Below, piece after piece: positions 1 to 7,799 of a stretch of 64,000 nt of DNA. Source of the stretch: Bradyrhizobium liaoningense (lineage in GTDB: Bacteria > Pseudomonadota > Alphaproteobacteria > Rhizobiales > Xanthobacteraceae); NCBI RefSeq assembly GCF_018130955.1, contig NZ_JAFCJM010000020.1, positions 1-64,000 of the forward strand. The letters run 5' to 3'. The notes below the pieces were generated by a model. The model saw only the letters and a program-made list of their open reading frames with translations, did not search any database and was not told the DNA's origin. Within the stretch, counting starts at the first letter, position 1. Each line of letters starts with the position of its first letter. A program made the position numbers and the translations under genes.

Positions 1-80
1 GCGCTTTGCTAATCCTTCGCCGCCATCAGGCTGGATAGAAGACTTCCACCTCCAAGCTGTCGATCATGCTCGGCACACAC

Positions 81-113
81 AAAAAAAGCGGACCGGCTTG
101 CGCCGGTCCGCTT
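81..113 (-). terminator. rho-independent terminator
   Basis: A perfect 12-bp inverted repeat (AAGCGGACCGGC and its complement) encloses a 3-nt loop. Read on the minus strand it is followed by a run of seven T. It lies just 3' of the minus-strand gene ending at 136. The first 80 bases of the window show no gene. Confidence 0.85.
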
Positions 114-135
114 CAAAACGCTGAACTGAAAAAGC

Positions 136-441
136 TTAGGTGCCGGTGCGCTTATCGTTGCCGAAGCGGCGTACGACCCGGCGTTCGACCACCACCGAGC
201 GCTGTGCGCCCTGCTCGCCGGCGATCACGCGGGTCGCGGTGATGCGGTTGTTGACCCGCGCCTGCTTCTTGACCTCGGCCTGCACGACGTCGAGCGGCAT
301 CCCCATCAGGGATGCGGCGATCTCGGCCTGCTGCTCCTGGTCATCGGTGATGCCGACAGCGGCGAAAATCGCCTCGTCCAGGGTCGGCGGATCGTGGCGG
401 ACGCGCCGCGTGCCATATTTGGTATTCCAGTCTGCGCTCAT
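136..441 (-). CDS. conserved hypothetical protein (101 aa)
   Basis: Small acidic-to-basic protein with no recognised domain. I chose the start at 441 (MSADWNTKYG) because a GAGG lies just upstream and the longer reading frame adds residues that look non-coding. The middle (about residues 20-60) is predicted helical and rich in E, Q and A; the last 25 residues are strongly basic (VVERRVVRRFGNDKR). There is no signal peptide or membrane segment. It is monocistronic, with a strong terminator right behind it. I recall similar short proteins from Bradyrhizobium but know no function. Confidence 0.75.
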   Translation of the reverse strand: MSADWNTKYGTRRVRHDPPTLDEAIFAAVGITDDQEQQAEIAASLMGMPLDVVQAEVKKQARVNNRITATRVIAGEQGAQRSVVVERRVVRRFGNDKRTGT

Positions 442-525
442 AGGGGCCTCGTTTCGATCCGGGATACCTAGTGCCGACCATGTTGCATTGCAATATGAAT
501 TTGGGGTGGCAATCCAGCCATGCAC

Positions 526-840
526 TCACAATTTCTCAATCCGGCTCGCCTCGTAGAGGTCGATCGTGGTCGGGGCGGCCGCTAGCGACCGCAGCGCATA
601 GACGAATTCACCTGATGCAGGCACCCTGAAATGGGCAGCCAAGGCCGCCTTGTCAGCCCATTGCTCGAAAAATACCAGCCGGAGCGGATTCTCGCAGTCG
701 ATGTGCACGGCGTGCGAGATGCAGCCGGGCTCGGTGCGTGAGCGATGCACATGTTCGAGGCTGAGCCGGCGCACCTCGTCGAACGTCTCTGGCCGGGCCG
801 TCACGCTTCCTGTCACCACGATCATCACGCGCTCCGTCAT
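526..840 (-). CDS. antibiotic biosynthesis monooxygenase (ABM) domain protein
   Basis: A 104-residue single-domain protein of the dimeric alpha/beta-barrel ABM/YgiN type. Seen: an N-terminal strand (VMIVVTGSVTARP), a helix with RRLSLEHVHRSRTEPGC, the strand-turn H-IDCENPLRLVFFEQWAD and a second helix DKAALAAHF, in the order typical of YgiN and quinol monooxygenases. The substrate cannot be told from sequence; members oxidise quinols or degrade haem, or simply bind ligands. The start codon overlaps the stop of the upstream DUF2161 gene by 4 nt (ATGA), so the two are translationally coupled. Confidence 0.85.
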   Translation of the reverse strand: MTERVMIVVTGSVTARPETFDEVRRLSLEHVHRSRTEPGCISHAVHIDCENPLRLVFFEQWADKAALAAHFRVPASGEFVYALRSLAAAPTTIDLYEASRIEKL

Positions 841-1523
841 TTCGCCGCAGCATCCAGCGCCATCTCGACGGCCGGCTGTTGCGGCCAGCGTTTGAGCGCG
901 GCATGCCCCGCGTCCGTCAGCTCGTAGACCCCGCGCTCGGCGCGCGCGAACCAGCCATAGACGTTGTGCAAGAGAATCTTGCCGGCATCCGGGCATTGCA
1001 CGCGCAATTCGCGCACCTTGCGCGGGCCTGCCGCAAGCTGGGATGCGCAGGCCAGCGCCTGCTGGCGATAGGCGGTCATGATCGGCGCGCGCGTGCTGCC
1101 GCCGAGCACGGGATCGCCCTGGCGGCGCTGGTGTTCGGCAACGAGTCGCGAGCGCTTCTTTGGCTCGCGGCGCGGTGCTGATGTCGGCGGCTTGACCAGC
1201 ACCTCGACCTGGCCGCGATCGGTCACGCCGAGCATGCCGAAGCCGAGGCGGCGGCACAAATTGCGATAGCGCGCATCGCTCTCGCGTCCCTTGCCGCGCG
1301 ACGACATCTTTGCGGCGATCCAGATCTCGTCGCCTTTTGGCGCGCGATCGACCGCCTGTAGAATCAGTTCGAGGTTGAAGGCGAGCTTGAGTTCGCCGAT
1401 CACCACGACGGGCGGATCATCGCCGCTGAGGCCCACGAGATCGCAGCCCCCGATTTCGCCCTTCACGGTGAAACCAAGCTTTTCCAGGAAGCATTTGACG
1501 GGCAGATAGAGCGCGGTTTCCAC
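837..1523 (-). CDS. DUF2161 family PD-(D/E)XK-type protein
   Basis: A 228-residue cytosolic protein. The first 130 residues match the DUF2161 fold, regarded as a putative PD-(D/E)XK phosphodiesterase: around residues 27-47 the sequence reads GCDLVGLSGDDPPVVVIGEL followed by KLAF, which gives the D-xn-E-x-K metal-binding pattern. The C-terminal part (about 150-228) looks like a winged-helix unit (REL-RVQCPDAGKILLHNVYGWF-RAERGVYELTDAG). The basic linker between them is low complexity. It is the first gene of a two-gene operon with the ABM protein. The biological substrate is unknown. Confidence 0.85.
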   Translation of the reverse strand: METALYLPVKCFLEKLGFTVKGEIGGCDLVGLSGDDPPVVVIGELKLAFNLELILQAVDRAPKGDEIWIAAKMSSRGKGRESDARYRNLCRRLGFGMLGVTDRGQVEVLVKPPTSAPRREPKKRSRLVAEHQRRQGDPVLGGSTRAPIMTAYRQQALACASQLAAGPRKVRELRVQCPDAGKILLHNVYGWFARAERGVYELTDAGHAALKRWPQQPAVEMALDAAAK

Positions 1524-1606
1524 GGGCGTTCCGGCGACAGAATCAGTGCGGGCAGTCTAGCCCGGATTGATCCCGCGCTGATCGGGCCTTTCGAAGGAGG
1601 GTGAAG

Positions 1607-2302
1607 CTAAACCCGCCCGCTCACCGGGATCAGGGCGCCGGTGACCGCGCTCGCGGCGTCGCTCGCCAGGAACAGGATCACCTCGGCGAGCTCCTGCGGC
1701 GTGACCCATTTGGCGAAATCGGCGTTCGGCATGCTGGCGCGGTTGGCCTGCGTGTCGATGATCGAGGGCAGCACGGCATTCACAGTGACCTTGCCCTTCC
1801 ATTCGTTGGCGAGCGCCTCGGTCAACCGGTGCACGCCGGCCTTCGAGGCCGCATAGGGGCCCATGCCGGAGCCGGCCTGCAACGCGCCCATGGCGCCGAC
1901 ATTGACGATGCGGCCGCTGCCGGAGGCGGCGAGATGCGACAGCGCGGCGCGCGAGGTATTGAGCGCGGTCAGCACGTTGAGCGCATACATGCGCTGCCAT
2001 GTCTTGATGTCGCCGTCGCCGATCGTCTCGAAGGCAAAGCCGCCGGCGATGTTGATGAGCGCATCCAGCCGGCCGAAATGTTTTGCGGCGGCATCGATCG
2101 CCTTCTTTGCCTGCGCCTCGTCAGACAAGTCGACGCCGCCGATCTCGATGCGGTCTGCCGTGGCGGGCACTTGCGACGGCGCATGGTCGATACCGGCCAC
2201 GCGCGCGCCACGGGCTTGCGCGATCTGGGCGACCACTTGGCCCAGGGCGCCGAGCGAGCCGGTTATGACAATGACTTTTCCCTGCACGGTGCTCTCCGTC
2301 AT
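1607..2302 (-). CDS. SDR family NAD(P)-dependent oxidoreductase
   Basis: A 231-residue classical short-chain dehydrogenase. Seen: the nucleotide-binding TGSLGALG at residues 15-22, an acidic residue after beta-2 (GIDHAP) suggesting NAD preference, NIAGG in place of NNAG, a serine-poor active-site strand (VNVGAMGAL, where Ser is normally present) and YAASK (Tyr/Lys). The substitution around the catalytic Ser is worth noting. It is monocistronic and divergent from the SGNH hydrolase gene across 100 bp. The substrate is unknown. Confidence 0.9.
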   Translation of the reverse strand: MTESTVQGKVIVITGSLGALGQVVAQIAQARGARVAGIDHAPSQVPATADRIEIGGVDLSDEAQAKKAIDAAAKHFGRLDALINIAGGFAFETIGDGDIKTWQRMYALNVLTALNTSRAALSHLAASGSGRIVNVGAMGALQAGSGMGPYAASKAGVHRLTEALANEWKGKVTVNAVLPSIIDTQANRASMPNADFAKWVTPQELAEVILFLASDAASAVTGALIPVSGRV

Positions 2303-2402
2303 TTCTGTTCGACCGGACTATTGCTCCGCCCGAATTGGACTTGCAATGGCGATGCCTTGAAGGCTGAATGATGGCTACAACTTTAGATCGCAGGTTGTTC
2401 CC

Positions 2403-3194
2403 ATGACAGATGATTTTCCAACCATCGATTTTCCCGCTGAGATCGTCGACATGAAATACCCGCTCACGCATTTTCAAGAGGCGCTGAGCGGACGCGGCGC
2501 GGTGCAGATCGTGGCGCTGGGGTCGTCCTCGACCGCGGGCCTGTACAACGTCGTGTCTTATCCGGCACGGCTCGAGCTGTATCTGAGGGCGCATTACAAG
2601 GACCACGATCCGCATCAGAACATCCGGATCGACGTGTTCAACCGCGGTAAGGGCGGGGAGGAGGCGCCCGAAGAGCTCGATCGCTTCCAGACCGACATTT
2701 TCCAAGACAATCCAGCGCTGGTGATCTGGCAGGTCGGAACCAATGCGGTGTTTCACAACGACCAATACGACGTCGACGTCGTCGCCGCGAAGATCGAGGA
2801 GGGACTGGGACGCCTGTGCGGCCACAACTTCGACGTTCTGCTGATCGATCCGCAATACACGACGAAAATGCTCTGGGACGACCGCGCCGAGCTGTCAGAC
2901 AGGATGGTGCGTCTGATCCGCGCCGCAGCGGACAAGGCCGAGGTCAATCTGTTCCAGCGCTGGGCCTTGATGCGGCACTGGCACGTTCACAACAAGGTCC
3001 CGCTCGAGCTGATGGTGGACAAGGCCGATCACGACATGCTGCTGCACCAGAGCGACTGGAGCACCATGCAGGTCGCGCGGGCGCTGACGTCGGCTATTCT
3101 CAAGAAAGCCGGCGCGACGAAGAAGTGCGACTGCCTGATTACGACTGGAGATAACGCGCCCGCAGCGCCTCTCGCTCCGCCGGGCCAATCCTGA
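2403..3194 (+). CDS. SGNH/GDSL hydrolase family protein
   Basis: A 263-residue protein with the SGNH blocks in order: block I VALGSSSTAG (residues 37-46, containing the nucleophile Ser), block II NRGKGGEE (Gly) and block III WQVGTNA (Asn, about residue 112). The usual block V DxxH seems to be supplied by VDKADHDMLLH near residue 210. There is no signal peptide, so it is probably cytosolic, acting on an ester or acyl group. The C-terminus runs 56 nt past the 3' end of the convergent phosphatase gene, so both transcripts overlap tail to tail. Confidence 0.85.
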   Translation: MTDDFPTIDFPAEIVDMKYPLTHFQEALSGRGAVQIVALGSSSTAGLYNVVSYPARLELYLRAHYKDHDPHQNIRIDVFNRGKGGEEAPEELDRFQTDIFQDNPALVIWQVGTNAVFHNDQYDVDVVAAKIEEGLGRLCGHNFDVLLIDPQYTTKMLWDDRAELSDRMVRLIRAAADKAEVNLFQRWALMRHWHVHNKVPLELMVDKADHDMLLHQSDWSTMQVARALTSAILKKAGATKKCDCLITTGDNAPAAPLAPPGQS

Positions 3195-3882
3195 GCCCGT
3201 CCCGCAAATAGGTTTCGAGATCACCATACTCGGCACGCACCGCCTCGAAGCCGGCGTTGAGGTAGGAAGCCTCGACGCTCCCGATCGCGTTGCGCACGTC
3301 GTCAGGCAGCTCTGTCGCAGCCGACGCTTCGCGCCGATAGAACTGGTTGGTCAGCAGATAGTCTTCCGCGATGATGTCATCGGACACGCCGAGTGCGTGC
3401 AGGATCAGCGCGCTGGCAAAGCCGGTGCGGTCCTTGCCGGCGGTGCAGTGGATGACGAATGGCGCGTGGTCTTCGAGCAGATGGCCGAACAGCGCGCGAA
3501 AACTGTGCGTGTTGTGGCGGACATAGTTGCGGTAGGATTCGCGCATGATCTCCAGCGCAACGGGCGCCGTCAGCGTGCCGGCTTCGAGCCGCGCGCGCAG
3601 CGCGGCGACCACCGTCGGCTCGATCGGCAGGGAATGTACGGTGATCTCGCGCATGCCGCAGACGCCGGTTGTGCGCTCCTCGACGCCGCGGAAGTCGAAC
3701 GCGCGCGTCACACCGAGGCCGCGGACGATCGCGACGTCGGCCTCGGTGAGTTGACCGAGATGGTTGGAGCGAAAGATCTGCCGCCAGCGCGTCAGGCGGC
3801 CGTCTGCGGCCGGATAGCCGCCGAGGTCGCGAAAATTGCTGGCGCCTTGCAGATTGAGGTGACGGGAAGGGGAGTCTGACAT
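3139..3882 (-). CDS. tyrosine-protein phosphatase (PTP-like, HCxxGKDRTG)
   Basis: A 247-residue protein with the signature P-loop HCTAGKDRTG at residues 145-154 (Cys nucleophile, Arg phosphate binder). The Lys/Asp in the loop is typical of the bacterial family related to lipid phosphatases and MptpB. The N-terminal NFRDLGGYPAADGRL is the conserved start of that family. There is no signal peptide. It may dephosphorylate phosphotyrosine or phosphoinositides; the sequence cannot decide. The 3' end overlaps the convergent SGNH gene. Confidence 0.92.
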   Translation of the reverse strand: MSDSPSRHLNLQGASNFRDLGGYPAADGRLTRWRQIFRSNHLGQLTEADVAIVRGLGVTRAFDFRGVEERTTGVCGMREITVHSLPIEPTVVAALRARLEAGTLTAPVALEIMRESYRNYVRHNTHSFRALFGHLLEDHAPFVIHCTAGKDRTGFASALILHALGVSDDIIAEDYLLTNQFYRREASAATELPDDVRNAIGSVEASYLNAGFEAVRAEYGDLETYLRDGLRIGPAEREALRARYLQS

Positions 3883-3960
3883 CTGGGCAGCTTGAGCTAT
3901 CTTGTTGGCGAAGATCGGCGCGTGGCTGACGCGTCGGGCAGTCCATTACAGGGGGCGAAC

Positions 3961-4278
3961 ATGGGCCGGCACAAGGCCATTATTTTGGCTGTCGCAATTC
4001 TGGCGGGCGGAACTGCGAGCATGCGGCCGGCGGCGGCGCAGACGTTCCAGAATTATCACTGCGCCGATGGTACCAATTTCATCGTCGGTTTTTATGACTA
4101 CGACAAGCGCGCCTTCGTGCAGATCGACGGCACGTCGCTGCCGCTGAAGAAGCGGGTGACGCTGTCGGGTGCGCGCTATTCGGGAGCAGGGATCACGCTG
4201 AAGATCGGCAAGGGCGGCACGACGGTTCAGCATCTCAAGCGGCCGGTCACGGCCTGTGAACCGATCCAGCGATCATGA
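3961..4278 (+). CDS. MliC-like periplasmic lysozyme inhibitor domain protein
   Basis: A 105-residue exported protein. The start at 3961 (MGRHKAIILAV) gives a clean signal peptide cut after about residue 26 (PAAAQ); the longer frame from 3892 would bury it. The mature part matches the MliC/PliC beta-barrel: YHCADGTNFIVGFYDYDKR, then a second strand set with KKRVTLSGARYSGAG, ending TACEP. The two Cys (YHC and TAC) would form the conserved disulfide. The family inhibits C-type lysozyme in the periplasm. A strong terminator follows. Confidence 0.8.
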   Translation: MGRHKAIILAVAILAGGTASMRPAAAQTFQNYHCADGTNFIVGFYDYDKRAFVQIDGTSLPLKKRVTLSGARYSGAGITLKIGKGGTTVQHLKRPVTACEPIQRS

Positions 4279-4281
4279 ATC

Positions 4282-4317
4282 AAAAAGGGTCGAAACGCCG
4301 TTGTTTCGACCCTTTTT
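4282..4317. terminator. bidirectional rho-independent terminator
   Basis: A 15-bp inverted repeat (AAAAAGGGTCGAAAC and its complement) with a 6-nt loop. It has a T run on both strands, so it can end the MliC-like gene (plus) and the gstI-like gene (minus). Confidence 0.9.
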
Positions 4318-4372
4318 CAAACTTCCGCCGGGCGCTTGGCGCAGGGCGGTACTTCCGAAGTCGGTAAAGGCA

Positions 4373-4576
4373 TCAGCGATCCCATTTCGGTTTGGCTTCC
4401 TCGATCGCCTCCTGATGATACCAGCTTCCGCTGCACACCGTTTCGACCACGGGGGTTGAGCCCTGATTGGCCGGCAGCCTGGGCTCGCCGTAGCGGCGAC
4501 CCCCGAGGGCGGCACGGCCCCCGACCGGAAACTGGAAGATCTCAGCAGATCCGACACTCAGACCATTGTTCATCAT
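4373..4576 (-). CDS. gstI: DUF2735 small protein, GstI-like regulator of glutamine synthetase II
   Basis: A 67-residue protein, starting MMNNGLSVGS behind an AAGGAG at 9-nt spacing. It has the DUF2735 pattern: an N-terminal IFQFPVGGRAALGG, a middle VVETVCSGSWYH and the helix QEAIEEAKPKWDR. Known from Rhizobium leguminosarum: a gene of this size and divergent position, gstI, lowers translation of glnII mRNA. Here it sits head to head with glnII, 537 bp apart, so I infer the same role. The longer frame from 4681 and the overlapping frame 4273-4557 are rejected. The symbol is by position and family, not by experiment. Confidence 0.75.
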   Translation of the reverse strand: MMNNGLSVGSAEIFQFPVGGRAALGGRRYGEPRLPANQGSTPVVETVCSGSWYHQEAIEEAKPKWDR

Positions 4577-4853
4577 TGCGGTAGTCTCCTTGAGCCGGAG
4601 CGGTTGACCTCCATCGTGCGCCCGACTCGTTCGCTTGTGGTTACTGGAATCCCCATATCGGCCGCCCCTTTCGAAATTCAAAGTGCTGAAAAGGAAATCA
4701 CTACTGGCCTATTTTTTGAGCAGTGAGAGTTCTGCACCCTCCAAGGCAGCCCTTGACTGACTAACGCGTGGGCCATTCCGAAGGTTGCGGGCAGACGGCC
4801 GTCGGCTTCGCAAATATTGCGGGCGCCTGATGCGCGTTTCATCGGCAGGGCGG

Positions 4854-4871
4854 TGCACAACCCCAGGTGCA
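4854..4871. promoter_or_regulatory. candidate NtrC-type dyad upstream of glnII
   Basis: TGCAC-N8-GTGCA lies about 140 bp upstream of the -24/-12 promoter of glnII, a distance usual for enhancer sites. The NtrC consensus is TGCACC-N5-GGTGCA, one base shorter between the arms, so the match is imperfect. A further TGCACC half-site starts at 4733. The assignment is tentative. Confidence 0.45.
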
Positions 4872-5013
4872 TCAGAATCGGGCGTTTTCCGCGGGATTTT
4901 TGCGGTGCGGGGTAACGCAGTCGTGCGCTGCTATGACGCACTCGCCTGTGAATTGCCGCGCGCCGGCGGGACCGGGTTCCCCGCAGTGGAAAACCGCCAG
5001 TTCTGCGGCGTTT

Positions 5014-5028
5014 TGGCACGTTAAATGC
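5014..5028 (+). promoter_or_regulatory. sigma-54 (-24/-12) promoter of glnII
   Basis: TGGCACGTTAAATGC has the invariant GG (5015-5016) and GC (5027-5028) at the exact sigma-54 spacing, with TGGCACG fully matching the -24 box. It is the only such site in the gstI-glnII intergenic region that I found. Transcription from about 5040 would give a leader of roughly 75 nt. glnII of Bradyrhizobium is known to be NtrC/sigma-54 dependent. Confidence 0.85.
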
Positions 5029-5067
5029 TTGTAAGCGGGCGGCCGATGGTGGCCGGGTACAACGTGC

Positions 5068-5084
5068 GGGGGCCTGAGGTCCCC
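5068..5084 (+). promoter_or_regulatory. hairpin in the glnII 5' leader
   Basis: GGGGGCC-TGA-GGTCCCC can fold into a 7-bp stem (one G-T wobble) with a 3-nt loop, 29 nt before the glnII start codon. It lies in the leader between the predicted start of transcription and the GAGAGG ribosome-binding site. It is a candidate target for the translational control attributed to GstI; this is inference. Confidence 0.4.
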
Positions 5085-5113
5085 ACCTTTCGCATCATCT
5101 ACAGAGAGGCTCA

Positions 5114-6148
5114 ATGACCAAGTACAAGCTCGAGTACATTTGGCTCGACGGATATACGCCGACTCCGAATTTGCGCGGCAAAACTCAGATCAAGGAATTT
5201 TCGTCGTTCCCCACGCTCGAGCAGCTTCCGCTCTGGGGTTTTGACGGCTCCTCCACCCAGCAGGCCGAAGGCCACAGCTCCGATTGCGTGCTGAAGCCGG
5301 TCGCTGTCTTCCCGGACGCTGCGCGCACCAACGGCGTGCTGGTGATGTGCGAAGTCATGATGCCCGATGGCAAGACCCCGCACGCGTCCAACAAGCGCGC
5401 GACCATCCTGGACGACGCTGGCGCCTGGTTCGGCTTCGAGCAGGAATACTTCTTCTACAAGGACGGCCGTCCGCTCGGCTTCCCGTCGTCCGGCTATCCG
5501 GCCCCGCAGGGCCCGTACTACACCGGCGTCGGCTACTCGAACGTCGGCGACGTCGCCCGCAAGATCGTCGAAGAGCATCTCGACCTCTGCCTCGCGGCCG
5601 GCATCAACCATGAAGGCATCAACGCGGAAGTCGCGAAGGGCCAGTGGGAATTCCAGATCTTCGGCAAGGGCTCCAAGACCGCTGCCGACCAGATGTGGAT
5701 GGCCCGCTACCTGATGCTGCGCCTGACCGAGAAGTACGGCATCGACATCGAGTTCCACTGCAAGCCGCTCGGCGACACCGACTGGAACGGCTCCGGCATG
5801 CACGCCAACTTCTCGACCGAGTATATGCGCACGGTCGGCGGCAAGGAGTACTTCGAGGCGCTGATGGCGGCCTTCGACAAGAACCTCATGGACCACATCG
5901 CCGTCTACGGCCCGGACAACGACAAGCGTCTGACCGGCAAGCACGAGACCGCGCCCTGGAACAAGTTCAGCTACGGCGTGGCCGACCGCGGTGCTTCGAT
6001 CCGCGTTCCGCACTCCTTCGTCAACAACGGTTACAAGGGCTATCTGGAAGACCGTCGTCCGAACTCGCAGGGCGACCCATACCAGATCGCTTCGCAGATC
6101 CTGAAGACGATCTCGTCCGTGCCGACCGACAAGAAGGCGGCCGCCTAA
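5114..6148 (+). CDS. glnII: glutamine synthetase type II (GSII)
   Basis: A 344-residue eukaryote-like glutamine synthetase that condenses glutamate and ammonia with ATP; it works as a cytosolic octamer. Seen: the beta-grasp N-terminal part with PLWGFDGSSTQQAEG (residues 39-53), the metal/ATP site WFGFEQEYFFYK, the GMHANFSTEYM motif, the loop NDKRLTGKHETAPWNKFSYG and the arginine site DRGASIRVPHSF. Length and order are normal for GSII and all these motifs look intact. GSII is characteristic of rhizobia beside the bacterial GSI. It starts behind GAGAGG, is transcribed from a sigma-54 promoter and is followed by a terminator, so it is monocistronic. Confidence 0.97.
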   Translation: MTKYKLEYIWLDGYTPTPNLRGKTQIKEFSSFPTLEQLPLWGFDGSSTQQAEGHSSDCVLKPVAVFPDAARTNGVLVMCEVMMPDGKTPHASNKRATILDDAGAWFGFEQEYFFYKDGRPLGFPSSGYPAPQGPYYTGVGYSNVGDVARKIVEEHLDLCLAAGINHEGINAEVAKGQWEFQIFGKGSKTAADQMWMARYLMLRLTEKYGIDIEFHCKPLGDTDWNGSGMHANFSTEYMRTVGGKEYFEALMAAFDKNLMDHIAVYGPDNDKRLTGKHETAPWNKFSYGVADRGASIRVPHSFVNNGYKGYLEDRRPNSQGDPYQIASQILKTISSVPTDKKAAA

Positions 6149-6191
6149 GATCCTCCGGCCCGGGCTGGGGGGCTTGCCCGGGCTGGCAATC

Positions 6192-6227
6192 AAATCCGCC
6201 GAGGCCGAAAGGCCTTGGCGGATTTTT
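6192..6227 (+). terminator. rho-independent terminator of glnII
   Basis: AAATCCGCCGAGGCC-GAAA-GGCCTTGGCGGATTTTT: a 15-bp stem with a single G-T pair, a GAAA tetraloop and a T run, 44 nt behind the glnII stop codon. Confidence 0.9.
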
Positions 6228-6350
6228 GCATTTTCATGACAACTCGCCCGCGCGGCGAAATTGGTGCGGCATTCTCGGTGCGCGCTATATCCAGCCTGGG
6301 CGAAAGCGGGATAAACTGCGTGCCGGATGCGCGCAGGCCGGGGACGGCTG

Positions 6351-7055
6351 GTGTTTGAAGGTTTCTACAAGGTTCAGTATGGCCTCGCCGGCGCCGTCGG
6401 CCGGAGCGTGATGCATGTCGGCAACGGCAAGATGCTGGGCGGCAACTCGGCCTTTGCGCATATCGGCACTTACGAGAAGACCGCCGAAGGTCTCACGATT
6501 GAGATCAAGACCTTTCGTCACAATCCCGATCCCCACTATCGCGCGATGGCGGGGACCGACAATGCGACCCTGATCGCCAAGGGTTGGGCGGACGGCGATC
6601 TCGTTCGCTTCAAGGGCGAGATGAAAGAACTGCCCGGCGTGCCCTTCCAATCCGTGATGACGCCGCTGAGGGAGGACGAGGCGCCGATCGCCGGCGGCGT
6701 CGGCGAGGGCGGCATCGTCGACGGGCTCTACTCCATCCATTTGCGGATGCTCGACGGTGTGGACGGCGGCTTGACCGGCGTGATGCTGCTCAACCAGGGC
6801 CGCATTCTCGGCGGCGATGCCTCCTTCTACTATCTCGGCAGCTACACGGCCGCGAATGGCCGCTGGAAGGGGCAGATCCTCAACCAGGAGCATACGCCGG
6901 CGCGCGACGAGAACCCGGTGTTCGGCGGCCATGAGGTCGGCATCGGCTTCTCCGGCACCTATGACGACGATCACGCGGTGCTGGAAGCAACCGCGCTGGC
7001 GGGCAAGCGCAGCCTGCGCCTGACCGCCACGCTGCGGCTGATGCACCGCCTCTGA
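6351..7055 (+). CDS. GrlR-family protein with two GrlR-like repeats
   Basis: A 234-residue cytosolic protein. I chose the GTG at 6351 because GGGGA lies 6 nt before it; an ATG at 6327 (242 aa) has no clear ribosome-binding site. The protein is two copies of a GrlR-like beta-barrel unit: GFYKVQYGLAGAVGRSVM with LGGNSAFAHIGTY (residues about 3-40), then GLYSIHLRMLDGVDGGLTG with LGGDASFYYLGSY (about 123-160). GrlR of enteropathogenic E. coli is a dimeric repressor of one such unit that binds GrlA. No GrlA or type III secretion gene is nearby, so the role here is unknown. A paralogue lies at 9587. Confidence 0.8.
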   Translation: MFEGFYKVQYGLAGAVGRSVMHVGNGKMLGGNSAFAHIGTYEKTAEGLTIEIKTFRHNPDPHYRAMAGTDNATLIAKGWADGDLVRFKGEMKELPGVPFQSVMTPLREDEAPIAGGVGEGGIVDGLYSIHLRMLDGVDGGLTGVMLLNQGRILGGDASFYYLGSYTAANGRWKGQILNQEHTPARDENPVFGGHEVGIGFSGTYDDDHAVLEATALAGKRSLRLTATLRLMHRL

Positions 7056-7080
7056 TCGGGCAATCTAAGCAGGGCTGTCC

Positions 7081-7767
7081 ATGGACGACACGATCCGCAT
7101 GCTCTCCACGCTTGGGCTAATGGGCGCGATGCGCAGCCTGTCGTCGGTCTGCGAAGCCGCAATTGGTATGCGCATCGACGCCGACTACGCGCCGACCATG
7201 GCGCTGCTGAAGCGGCTGCGCGCGGGCGAGACAGCCGATCTCGTGATCCTCACCCGCGAAGGACTCGACGAGGTCATTGCCGAGGGCCGCGTGGCCGCCG
7301 AAAGCGCGGTCGACCTGGCGCGCTCCTACGTCGGCATCGCGGTCAGGGCAGGGGCTGCGTATTCCGACATCACAACCGAAAGCGCGCTGCGCAAGACGCT
7401 GCTTGCGGCGCGCGCGGTTGCCTATTCGCGGCTGGGGGCGAGCGGCATCTATTTCGCGCAACTGATCGAGCGCCTCGGGATTGCCGATAAGATCAACGAC
7501 CGCGCCGTCATCGTGCAGCAGGGCTTTACGGCCGAGCGGCTGGTGAGCGGCGAGGCCGATCTCGCCATACAGCAGGTCAGCGAATTGAAGCAGGTTGCCG
7601 GCATCGAGGTCGTGGGTCCGATTCCGCGCGAATTGCAGACGCCGGCGCTGTTTTCCGCCGGCCGGATGGTTGCCGCGAAAGACGCTGTGGCCGCCGACCG
7701 GTTGCTGCGTTATCTCGCATCCGCCGAGGCCGCGCCGGCCTTGCGGGCGTCGGGACTCGAGCCTTGA
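7081..7767 (+). CDS. ModA-like substrate-binding domain protein without signal peptide
   Basis: A 228-residue protein of the type II periplasmic-binding fold (SBP_bac_11, ModA-like): an N-terminal strand-helix MLSTLGLMGAM, then DADYAPTMALLKRLRAGETADLVILT (usual anion-binding lobe), a hinge around YSRLGASGIYFAQLIERLG and the final AADRLLRYLASAEAAPALRASGLEP helix. ModA proteins are exported, but this one begins directly with the mature fold and has no leader, so it is predicted to be cytosolic. It may be a ligand sensor rather than a transporter part. It follows the GrlR-like gene by 25 bp and probably shares its transcript. Confidence 0.8.
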   Translation: MDDTIRMLSTLGLMGAMRSLSSVCEAAIGMRIDADYAPTMALLKRLRAGETADLVILTREGLDEVIAEGRVAAESAVDLARSYVGIAVRAGAAYSDITTESALRKTLLAARAVAYSRLGASGIYFAQLIERLGIADKINDRAVIVQQGFTAERLVSGEADLAIQQVSELKQVAGIEVVGPIPRELQTPALFSAGRMVAAKDAVAADRLLRYLASAEAAPALRASGLEP

Positions 7768-7799
7768 ATTTGCCGATTGCCGGACGCAACCTGCGCGCC

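Noticed and set aside
4273-4557. 94-codon minus frame overlapping gstI
   Set aside because: Runs through a terminator, no ribosome-binding site; the other frame has the DUF2735 pattern.
5111-6193. 360-codon open frame antisense to glnII
   Set aside because: It mirrors glnII with GC-rich third positions, has no ribosome-binding site and no family pattern.
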